NCBI GenBank assembly: GCA_963989385.1
Contig: OZ022515.1
Location: 6,790,803 to 6,854,802 of the forward strand
DNA: 64,000 bases
From: Ctena decussata
Lineage: Eukaryota; Mollusca; Bivalvia; Lucinida; Lucinidae
Reading direction: 5' to 3'
Of this stretch, positions 39,401 through 51,400 are shown piece by piece. The stretch's first letter is position 1. Each line of letters begins with the position of its first letter. The position numbers and the translations under genes are program-made. Under the pieces are notes generated by a model. That model was not told the origin of the DNA, searched no databases, and saw only the letters and a list, made by a program, of their open reading frames with translations.

Positions 39401-42400
39401 GATCGTTTTGACTTTCCAGTCCTTTGGGCTGCTTGAAAATGTAAGATTAATGTCCTTTCATCATCACCTATGGAATTAGTAATGCTGAACTCAATAGCAC
39501 TATGCTGAAGTTCTGGTGTACCAAAAAAGAAGAGGTTCCCATCTAGATGGATGTCATTTTTATATTTGATGCTTCTAATCTCTATAACATGGTCTGAAAC
39601 ATCAAATAAAGATGGTATATTGTATTGCAAATTTTCCAGTTGCTTTAACGGCATCCATCTCAGAATGTAAACAACTTCTTCTCAAGTACCCCTTGAACTC
39701 AGGAGTGTAACATTTGACATTTGGAACCCCATAACTTTTTCCAGGGGTAGCTTTAGTAAACTTTCATACCTTGTATGAAAAGTCTTTGACCCATCATGGT
39801 AGGTGGTACACAGGCAGTCTTCATCTTGGGTTCTATTTTCTTCTTATGCACCATTTGAACCACTCAGGAGTGTAACACTTTTTTGAAAAAAGACAAAAAT
39901 AGCTTTTTTCTTTACCACAAGCAGTATAATTTTCATTTATTGTGCTCATAAATGAAGACCAAGCCACTCTCAAGCAATTTTGGAACATATAGTTAACTTC
40001 TAAATGTAAATAAAGCTGCACTACCATGAAATCGACCGAAAGTTGAAGATTTTGAGATTCCATTTTCTTCATATCTATCAATATGAGGCATTCTGAACAA
40101 TAACCATACATGGCTATCAAGTGTTTTGTGAGAAATAAGTAGATAAGAATGACCAAGATAATGATATTTTGTGACTAACTTCGGGTTTTGGTATGGCATG
40201 TTTAGTGCAAGGTGTTACACTCTGAGTTTTTTTAGTTTAATGCCATTTTGGACACTTTTTCTTCCATTACATCAACATGTTTGGATTAATTCAAGCTAAA
40301 TATATGATTCCAACATCTGAAAATGTTTCTTGATGCAGTGCCATCTGTTTTGATAAGATTTTGAGGGTATTGATATTTTAAAAAGGGACATTTTCTACTG
40401 ATTTATAATGTGACCATCAACTCCTGAAATGAAACTGGTATGGAACTTCACTTCTGTAATGTCTTTTGTTAACAGGTAATGATAGTCAGGTAAAGAAAAC
40501 TGTTCAATTACCAAAAGAAAGGGTGAAGAAGAAAATTAAATTCAGTACGAATATATCTGTTTGATTGTTGTGCATTTAGATAGCCGAAATAGCAAGTATA
40601 TTGTGGTATTCCCAAGCGCGAGTTAAGAGATATGGTTTTGGTTTTTGCTACAGCAATGAGTGCAAGTTGCTTTTAAAGAGAAGACAACAAAATAATGAAA
40701 TTCAAAGGCAGAATATTCATCTTTTTTTATAATACAACAAATGGCTGTAAAGTGTTACACTCCTGAGCATCAGAACAATGTTTCTTGTTAAAGAGGCCAA
40801 TAAACTTGGAAAAAATGATGTTAACAACATGCAGTTGGTGTAACACATGGAACACTTAATCGTTGACTCAAAGCTCTTGTAATGCAAATAAGAGCAGTTT
40901 TGAAATAATACTCAGGAGTGTAACACATTTCTTGAAACTTTTCGCACATTTTTGACATGGCATCACCACTACCTTTAACTTTTTATGTGAATAATCATTT
41001 TCTAGAATAGTTCCCTACTCATATGGCATCATTACAATTCACATTTTATTGAGATACAGTCAAGTAAATAAAAGATATGAAAGTTTTTAGAACTGTTCAT
41101 CTAAAACAATGTATCAAAATGAAGTTAAAATTTGAGTTTTTATATCATTCAGCAGTTTCTGACGGAAAACAGCACTTATTTACATAATTTGGAAATGCCC
41201 TGCATCAAATAATAGAAACTTAAAGTGATAGGATCATGATTTTAGCCTTTCAAAGCTTTCATAAAATTTGGTCATTTCAACAGATTTTGGGTATAAATTT
41301 CTTCACAAAAATTGTCTTGAATTTTTTATTAGTAATGCTAATATTAAAATTTATACAGTTTTGTAAACTGGAAGCACTGTAGATAAGTCTGGAATAAAAA
41401 TTAAACCTATGGCAGAGTGTTTAATTTTGACCTCCAATGTCACACTTTGGTCACATTTTTTTTAACATGCCCATATTTCATATGGAGCCTACCTAGGTCG
41501 GGGGAACGAAAGTTTGTTCCGGGTATCTGGGTCACATAACCAAGATGGCCGCCATGTCCATATATGGTAAAACCCATTCTAAAATCTTTTTCTCCAGAGC
41601 CAAAAGGCCTATGACCTTGAAAATTGGTATGTAGCATTTTGAACATGGGCCCATCATAATTCATACAAATCAGGACTGTGCATTGAGTGTGACCTAATTA
41701 ATGGCAAGGTCAATTCTGATGCATTGGAAAATGCTTAAACAGTGGATTTCTCAGAAACCATTCAAGTCTAAGATATGATATTTGGTATTTATGGTTAACT
41801 AAGTGAGCCTATTAAGATATTATGTTGTTATAGGTCAAGGTCATTCTTTGACCTTTCTTCAAGGTCACTGTGATTCTGTTGCCTGGCAACATTTTCAAAC
41901 ATTTACTCTGAAGCCACTGGGCTATTTGAAGCTATATTTCATACAGAGCTTCACTGGGTTAAAAGAACCAAAGTTTGTTGAGCTGGTCATGGTCAGGTGA
42001 CCAAGATGGACACCATGCCCATGTATGGTAAAACTCCTTCAAAAATCTTCTTCTCCAGAACCAAAGGCACAATGACCACGTGGCATGGTATGTAGCATTG
42101 AGGACTTGGGCCCATCGTAGTCTGTACAATCATGACGGTGCATTGGCCTGTATGTGCACTTTGTACTGGTTAACCGCTTAGGAGGTCTAAGCCTGCCTAG
42201 GAATAGTGTAGTTAGGTCAACTGACCGTCCCGATATGGCCATAGTTGTTTACCGTGGACGTTAAGCAACAAAATCAATCAATCAATCATTGACCCAATTT
42301 ATAGCAAGGTCAAGTTTGGTATGTTATGCTTTTATATGGGAAAATGCTTAAACAGTTGATTTCATGGAATTTTTTTTAAGCCTAGATATAATAATTGGAA

Positions 42401-45400
42401 AATATGGTTAACTAAATGAATACATGAAGACAAGGTCATCAAAGGTCAAGGTCATTTTTGTAACTTTGCTCAAGGTCACTGAGATTTTAAAATTAAAATA
42501 CGCACACCTTTTAAGCTACTGGTTTCAAATTTTTAACAAATGAGCAAAATGACAAATTGTGTCTGTTGACAGAAGGTGTCAGGTGAGCTACAGGACCATT
42601 GGTCCTCTGGTTACCTGTTTATTCCTTTGATTTCTTGCTTACAAGTGCTGAAAACACTATACAGTAGAACTTCAATGGCTCGAATCCTGATGGCGTGTTA
42701 ACCCTGCCTGGCTAGAACTCTTTTCTTGGTCCCTAGAGTTTACTTTATATAGAAACTAACCCTGGATGGCTAGAACTACCCTTGGCTGGAACTATTTTTC
42801 ATGGTCCCAAGCCTGTTCGAGCCAATGAAGTTCTACTATAGTTCTCTTTCAGTTTTCAATTACAAAGCTTCATCCTTCATGACTATAAGCAGCTTTTCTC
42901 TGATGCAGAAACATTAATTCTATATCTAATAATTCTTTGAAATGTGCGCTTATAGGAAGAAAGTCTACTGCAAGTATTTAATGTCATTGTGAAAATGTTG
43001 CGCACACAGTGCGCTAAAAAGGTTGAATACGGAAGGTGTCCCAATTTTTTTAATTTTCACTATTTGATATTTTTCAGTCTTCCCCACGAGATGTGAGACC
43101 AAGATCATTGTCCAATAGTACGACGGAGAGTGAGATAGATAATGTCCCTTCTGACAGTAGTTCCAAAGATCTTAGGCTTGTAAGGTTCGTATCAGGCTTT
43201 TAAGGTTACTAAACTTCTGGAATAAGGTGAATAATATGCAAGGTTTCTATTGTCGGGAAAAATCACCTAGAAAATGGATTGTTTTCAAATCAGGGGAAAG
43301 TCAGGGAACTTTTGTGATTAGTCAGGGAAGTTCGAAAAGGACTTAAAGTAGAGAAACAGCCAGGGTATGGGCAGAAAATACCAATTGTGGAAGTACAAAA
43401 CATATTACGTGTATTTTGAAACTTAAAGTGTATGAGAATTTTAGGAAATTAGGAAATGCTGAAAATTTGAACAACATATCTTTTACAATTTATGAGATTT
43501 AGTAACTTAAAAATGTATAAAACATATATAGAGTTACTGAATTTATACCAGGATGGTACAAAAGTTGGAGTTTCTGATATTTAAGTAGCATGGGTCACTA
43601 AATTAGGGGATAACTGTACTCAAAATTGTCATTTGGGGGAGGTAATCGTTGGTTTTATGGTAGAAAAAGATACATCAGCCAAGAGAAGCAACGTTTCTTA
43701 ATGACATCAGGTTTGCAAAAGTATATAGCAGAATATACTGTTGCAAATTTTTGGCATTATCCAGTTAGGCGTTAATTATGCACAAGAGGGCAGCTGAAAA
43801 CAGGATAGGGTTTGTGGTGGAGTCATCTGTGGTGCTCTAACAACTGTGCAAGGGTATTGGATTGAATAGAACAGAACAGACACTCAAATTTTGTAGCAAT
43901 TGCATTGATGTTTTTCAGTCTTAACTCTTTAAGATTTTAATTTTTGTAACATGATAACTTTTGAAGAATATACCGTAATGACCCTAAATATTCACGCAGA
44001 CAGGTCTGAGCAAACAATTTAGACCAAGATCAAACTGCTCCTATTAGAGCAGTTTGATCAGAGTCTATATTGTTTGCCATTCACTAAGCTTCATTTGGTT
44101 ACATTTATGTGTGTAATAATTACTTTCTCAGAATTTTGGATCAATAATTATCTGACTTTTGGGTGTCCAAAATTTAAGGGTAATTACGGTACATATAGTC
44201 TCAAATTTAGAATATCCATGATATGAATGCAGTTATCTCTGAAATGACCACATTAAAAATTTGGGAATGAAAGTTTTGGGAATGAAAGTTCAATTCCGTA
44301 TATGTCCAGAGTGGATATGACAGTTCATGGAAATGTTTAAAATTTGCTTTTTAGCTTGCCTGAAGGAAGTTCAGGAAGAGCTATTGTACTATCCCCGGCG
44401 TCGGCGGCGGCATTAGCAAAATGTTAAAGTTTTACGTTAAAGTTTGTTATGTGATGGGCAAGGAGCTGTCAGGCGAGCTATCATCTCCCGGTGACAGGTC
44501 TTGTTTTATGAAAATGTTTCACATGATATAGAAGCATATGGAATTGTTGTTTGCTACAAATTTTACTTTTTCTGGAAAATTAATTGCTGCAACAGTCTTC
44601 AGGAAATATACTTATTCAGGGCAAAGGAAAAGGATTTACTTTAAGGAAGACAACCCATTCACAGAAGTACTTATCTGAGTCTTTTTGGGATACCTACTAA
44701 TAAGGGGGAGAAAATTATTTCCTTTAAAAGGGTTTCCCCCAATTATCAAGCATTTTAAAGTTAAGAGCCTAATCAACGTTTTGACTTGTAGAAGGTTATA
44801 GAAAATGTAAACTCTTAGGAAAGAGTAAGGGAATGACAGGTTTCTCTGTAATAACATAGAATCTGCATCATGTTCCACCATTCTGCAAAGGAACAATTTT
44901 CATGACGTATTTTGCTATTTTGGACTACGAAACCTTCTAAATGTGTATTACTTAAAAAAGTATTTGCTCCCAAGGAGCAAAGTCTTTGTTTTAAGTGTTG
45001 AACCTTACTGAGAAGGGAGGCAAAAACAAAACTAGCAGAGTTGCTTCCTCTGAAAGTATTCCCAATCACCTGTATAAAAGCAGGTGAATAGCAACAGATA
45101 GTGTAGACCGTGATGATCCCATTTTATTTCCTGCTCAAGAATATAAGTCTTAGATAACTAAGGGCACTATTGCCATAAAAAGTTAAAATACTTGAACACC
45201 TAAAATAATTACTGTTATTGTCCTACAAAATGAACAAGTTTGATTTAACAGTGTAGGTAATGCATCCAATAGATGCAGATGGAATGGCAAACAGTACAGA
45301 GCCTGATCAGACTGCTCCTTGAGGAGCCGTCTGATCTGGGTCTGCACTGTTTGTTCAGACCTGTCTGTCCTAATACTTTGAATATATATAATATTTCCCT

Positions 45401-48400
45401 TTCATTGTCAGGGAGGTTAAGAGCAGGTCTGACATAGAAGCCGGGAAGAAGCCATCTTCACGTCGTCAGAGTGACAAGTATAACTATAGGGCTAAAAGTG
45501 CTTCAAACTACCCAAGAGGACCTACTAGACCAAAGCAACAAACTAGGCCACTTCCAGGGTAAGTTAAACAGATTTGACCTTTTGATAGAGCCTGGCTACG
45601 TAGCGCAGTATGTAGGGCACCTGACTCATAAGTCAGAGGTCCTGGGTTCGAAACCCGGTCTGGCCTTATACTTTCGTTTCTCCTTCCGCTGATTCAAGAA
45701 GGACAGTTGTCAGTTATTGGCGAAAGTATGTGCACTTGGTACTGGATAACCACTTAGGAGGTCTAAGCCTGCCCAGGAATAGTGTGGTTAGGTTAACAGA
45801 CTGTCTCAACTTGACCATAGCTGTTTACTATGGACATAAAGCAACAAAACAATACCTTTTTCAGAGAGAAAACCTGTTTTGAGGGACATTATGCAAACAG
45901 TGCAGAACCAGTTCAGATGGCACAGAATGTCTACACCGTTTATTCACAGGAATTTCAAAGAAATTTACAATAAAAATGAAAACAGCCACCAGAAACCCCT
46001 AAAACCCTAAATGGACTCATCCAATCGATTAGGATTGACAAGAAGGGTTAATGAGCCAAAGGGAATGGAGAAACGTAGCTGACTGTGAGCTCAGACATTT
46101 CCAGTTTAGATGTTTATGATTAATATGGTATTGTACAGTCTGTGGTTAGTTTTACAGTAATTCTAAGGTTGATGTACCATATTTATTCGGCTATAAAGCA
46201 GGGATTTTCCATCCCTAGAATACCTCCAAATATGTGTATCACTCTTATGAAGTTCTGCTGTAAGATGGGTTCTCCTTTTCAAAATAATCCATAAAATTTA
46301 AATATGAGCCACGACACGAGAAAACCAACAATGTGGTTGTACGCCCAGCACAGACTCAGATCAGCCTGGACATCCGCCTAGTTTCACCAGACTCTTTCTT
46401 CAGTGCTCAAAGAGTAGCTAAGAGTCTAAGCTATCTTCATGCGGACAGCGAAGACTCTGATCAGACTGGGCGGATGCCCAGGCTGATCTGAGTCGGCGCT
46501 GGGCGCACAACCACATTGTTGGTTTTCTCACGTCGCAGCTCATATGTCTTCTAGACAGTTCTAGATTTTTCTAAGATATTTTTTTGAAGGGAAAACCTTC
46601 TGTCTTAAAACCTAAAAATTGCAGTAGTTACGTGTATTGCAGACAAGATGTTTTATTGAAAGAGCAGCTTGCTGCGAGGGGATTTGTATCTGATGTCACA
46701 GTGAAGAGAAGAGAGGAGGCTTTGTTGGTGAGTAAAATTAAACTCTGAAGAAACTTCCGTAAAGTGGATTTTATTTGCAAGAGTTTTCCTGAGTGTTCAT
46801 AAGACTTTTTGTCGCACCTGCTTTAGCAAGGTGCGATATAGGCGTCCGGTTTTCCGTCCGTCAGCCCGTCCGTCCGTCCGTCCTTCCGTTCACAATTTAC
46901 GTCGACCCTAGCATTTTAATCCATTCAAATGACTTATTCTCTGAAACCACTGCATCCATGGTTCTCAAATTTCACATGCAGCATGATCAGACAGCAGGGC
47001 TTCAGAATAGTAATATTCAGGCGGGTCGAGAATCCAAGATGGCTGCAGTTATTAAAAATAGCAAAACCATTAAAATCAACGTTTTCTCCAGAACCACTTG
47101 GTATATTTGGCTGAAATTTTGTATGAGGCATACGTCGGACCTTGGTATTCAGCATTATCAAAATGAAAAAAATCTGTAGCGGAATTAGGTCACTGTGACC
47201 TTACGTCGACCCTAAAATAATTTACGTCGACCCTAGCATTTAAGTCCATTCAAATGACTTTTTCTCTGAAACCACAGCATCCATGGTTCTCAAATTTCAC
47301 ATGCAGCATGATCAGACTGCAGGGCTTCAGAATGGTAAAATTCAGGCGGGTTGAGAATCCAAGATGGTCGCCGTTACTAAAAATAGCAAAACCAATAAAA
47401 TCAAGTTTTCTCCAGAACCACTTTGTATATTTTTGGCTGAAATTTTGTATGAAGCATAAGTTGGACCTTGGTATTCAAAATTATCAAAATGAAAAACATC
47501 TGTAGCGGAATTAGGTCACAGTGACCTTAGGTCGACCCTAGAATAATTTACGTTGACCCTAGCATTTTTGTCCCTTCAAATGACTTATTCTCTGAAACCA
47601 CTGCATCCATGGTTCTCAAATTTCACATGCAGCATGATCAGACTGCAGGGCTTCAGAATGATAAAATTCGGGCGGGTTGAGAATCCAAGATGGTCACCGT
47701 TACTAAAAATAGCGAAACCAATAAAATCAACTTTTTTCTCCAGAACCGCTTGGTATATTCATTGAGTTCTTCATGTGAAGGCACACAGCAGGTGCGACAT
47801 AGCATTCCGCGTAATTCTTGTTAAGATTATTAATGGAAAAAGGGTGTAAAATTTAAAACATGTAAAAGTTTTAACATCATTACAAAAAAGCATTTTGGTA
47901 CAAAATGGATACAATTCTGTCAAGAAATTATGAAGTAATTGGTGATTTTAGCTATCATAGCATAAGTGACAAAACTGAGACTTGTACAAAAATTCTCTTC
48001 AAATTTGGTTTAAACAATATTTTATTCAAAGATTTTATACATACATATAAATAATACAATGAAGCTTACTGTCAGATCCTGTATTGCTTCACTGTATTAT
48101 TTATATGTATGTATAAAATCTTTGAATAAGAAATTGCTTAAACAAAAATTCTCTTCACCTAAAGAGGTTTACAAGAAACAAACCTAACTGTATGCTATTT
48201 TCAACTATTTTTTAATAAAATGTGAAACTAATAAAAAAAATAGGTACTACATGTAGTTGCTGGTGCATGAGGTACATTAGACTTGAAAAATTGTAGAGAA
48301 TCAGCTTCTAACAGGGAAAAGTTAGTTAGATTTTGTCTCACATAGGTAGACTGCGAAAAGGGACAGGGAAAATATAGGTTACAGTTCTTTTTATTTCAGG

Positions 48401-51400
48401 GAGAGTTGAAAATGACACGAGAAGAGAAGAGGATGGTTGAGAAACGATTACAAGAATTAGAAGAGCAACATTTTAGCCAGCAAGAACAGTTGCGACGTGA
48501 GGCAGAACAAAGAGCTCTTGTAAGTAACAGTTGTAATGGACATCAATCAATAGTCTGTGCATCAGGTAAAGAGGGGTAACAGGGTTAATTCAGAGATAAT
48601 TTTCTTGTTTCTCAATGAAAACATGTTGTGACACCTAATTAGAAATGTCTCAGTGAGACTTTTCTAATGAGGGATCACAACATTGTTTTTGTGGGAAAAT
48701 AAGAAACATTAGCCCTAAATTAGCCCTGTTAGCCCGTCTTATCTGGAACACTGTCAGCAAGATCTTGGTTGTTGCATACCAGACAAGGATTTCCACTGTT
48801 TTAGCAGTTTGTGGAAAAATCTTATCTTACACACCTTAGCCAACCCAAGGGCAATATAAAAGTTGATAAATTCACCTTTCTGAAGCCACACCCACTATAA
48901 GCAGTTATGCATCTCTTCATTAACTGAGGTAAAATCACTGACTTATTGTGAGGCATTCTGCGTGCAATTTTATTTGTGGGACTATGTTACATGCTAACAT
49001 TACATTGATCTGACAGTTTTATGCAATTAGCCAATTTTTGAGAGACATTCTGGGTGGGTGGAAAGATGTATTGGTTGTATGCGGAGCCATATATCTGCAT
49101 TGTCAAGTGCCATATATAATACAGGTGGTGATGTCTGGAAGACAGCAGAATGATATCAGTTTATGCAATTCTGGCTATTATTGTAAAGAACTGGTTAACA
49201 TCATTGATGGCCTCAGCTTCTTTTAAAGTTAAGTGGAAAAGAAAACTCCTTATGGCAGTATATAAAGTATCAACCTTTTATCATTATTTACTATCACTGC
49301 AGCTGGATGTTGTGCCGTGTGGCGGCCGTAAAAAGTCTCCCCGCACTCATCTATAGTGCAGATTATATTTTCCTTTTGGTCCTTTGAGATCATGGAATAT
49401 ATTCTGAGAAGTCAGAAATGATCATACGTTTAGATTCATTTTCTAAACAAATTTGAAATATTTTGGTATTTTTCGACTTATATCAGTCTTTGAGATGACT
49501 GCCATGTTAAAACTGCAAATTTACTGTTTTTTTCCTCTGGCTCCTTGTGCCAGATTTAAAGGGTCACTGATGAGGCTTGAATAGCCGAAACCGCGGTATG
49601 GCCCAACTTCTTACTTATGAATGTTTTCTTTGCTCTTAAAGGATCTAAACTTTTATCATTATTTATAACACGAAAAAAGCAGATGACATAATCTATGTCA
49701 AGGGAATTTAAAAAACAACCCCCCCCCCCCCCCCCCAAAAAAAAAAAAATCCAAACTGTTTTATATGAGAATAAACTTGACAAGCTAGCAAACAGCATAG
49801 ATCCAGATTTGATGGCTCATCTGAATCTATGCTGTTTTAATTCACCTTCTTACCTTTTCTGTCAGGTTAAGTGTTTATTCAGTATGTTTTGATTCCAGGA
49901 AAGAGAGAGGTCTCTTCAGGAACAGATACAGTTACTACAGCAACAATTACAGACACAAAATACTCAACTCAAAGATCATCAAAAGACTGTTTCTATATTA
50001 CAGGTGAGTTTTCAGACACAGAATACTCAACTCAAAAATCATTAGAAGACTGTCTCTGCCTTACAGGTGTTTTTTCAGACACAACTGATGAGTCATCAAA
50101 ATACTGTTTCTGTCTTACAGGGAGTTTTCAGACAAAAAGTACTCAAAGATCATCAGAGATTGTCTGTGCCTTACAGGTGAGTTTTTAGACACCAGAAATA
50201 CTCAACTCAAAGATCATCAGAAGATTATTTCTGCCTTAAAAGTGAGTTTCCAGACACAGAGTACTCAACTCAAAAATGTTCGGAAGAGGCTCATCTACTC
50301 CATGGTTGAGTATTTAGAATCATCAGAAGACTGTCTATACCTTACAGGTGAGTTTTCAGAAACAAATTACTCAGTGGCACCTGGAGACTTCTCTGCCTTA
50401 CAGATGTAATTATGCGACAATATACTCAACTCAGGTATCATCATAGGATTGTTCAGGCTTTAGAGGACTGGTGAGTTTTCAGACATAAAATACTCAACTC
50501 GTAGATTATCAGAAGATCATCTCTGCCTTACAGTTGAGTTTTCAGACACAAATTACTCAGCTCAAAGATCATGATAAGACTGTGTCAGCCTTACAGATGA
50601 GTGGTCAGAAACAAATTACACAACTCTAAGATCATTAGAAGACTGACTATGCCTTACAGCTGAGTTATTAGCAAAAAAAATACTTCACTCAATGATCATC
50701 AGACTATCCTGTCTTCTCTACAGGTGACTTAAGACAGACGACTCAACTCAGGAGACTGTCTCTATAATACAGGTTAGTCGAGCTCCTTAACTGAAAGATT
50801 ATCAAACTGCTGTCACTGCCATACAAGTGAGTTTTCAGATAAAATACTCAGATTAGAGATGTCATCAGACCTCCTGAGCTTTTTGGTGAGATTTTCTTGT
50901 TTATTCACCTGTAAAACAGAGGCATTCTTGTGGTGATTCTTGAGTGGAACATTTTGTGCCATACTGTGGACACTTGTTGACACTCAGATACAGCCACTGC
51001 TCAGAGGTAATCAGATGACAAAGCAGGTTACTGCTTTACAGATGTGTATCCATAAAACAACAGATCAACTCAGATAACACAAAATACTTCACTCAAAAAT
51101 TGTCAGAAGTATATCTTGGCTCTATAAGTTAGGTTACATGAAACAACAGTTTCACTTCTATTGACACAAAATACTCAGTTCAAAGATCATAAGAATATTG
51201 TTTCTGGTGTACAGGTGAGTATACATGAAACAACAGTTTCAGCTTATATCAGGCAAAATACTGTGAAAAATCAAAAGATCAATTTAAGATTGTTTCTGCC
51301 CTGCAGGTGAGTATACATGAAACAGCTGATTCAACTCAAATGACATAAAATACTCAGCAGAAAGGTGATCTGAAGATGGTTCCTCCTCCTCAGGTGTGTG

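Larger units (their letters stand above)
36535..42612. repeat. Pearl-like element P1, copy b (interrupted by two insertions)
   Basis: Head tagctcacctgagcctttag(gctcataggtgagct); tail gtgagctacaggaccattgg. About six ~450-bp units in 36600-39124 and two more in 41473-42600. A 2.35 kb TIR element (39125-41472) and a 5'-truncated SINE (42149-42289) are inserted. Confidence 0.85.
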
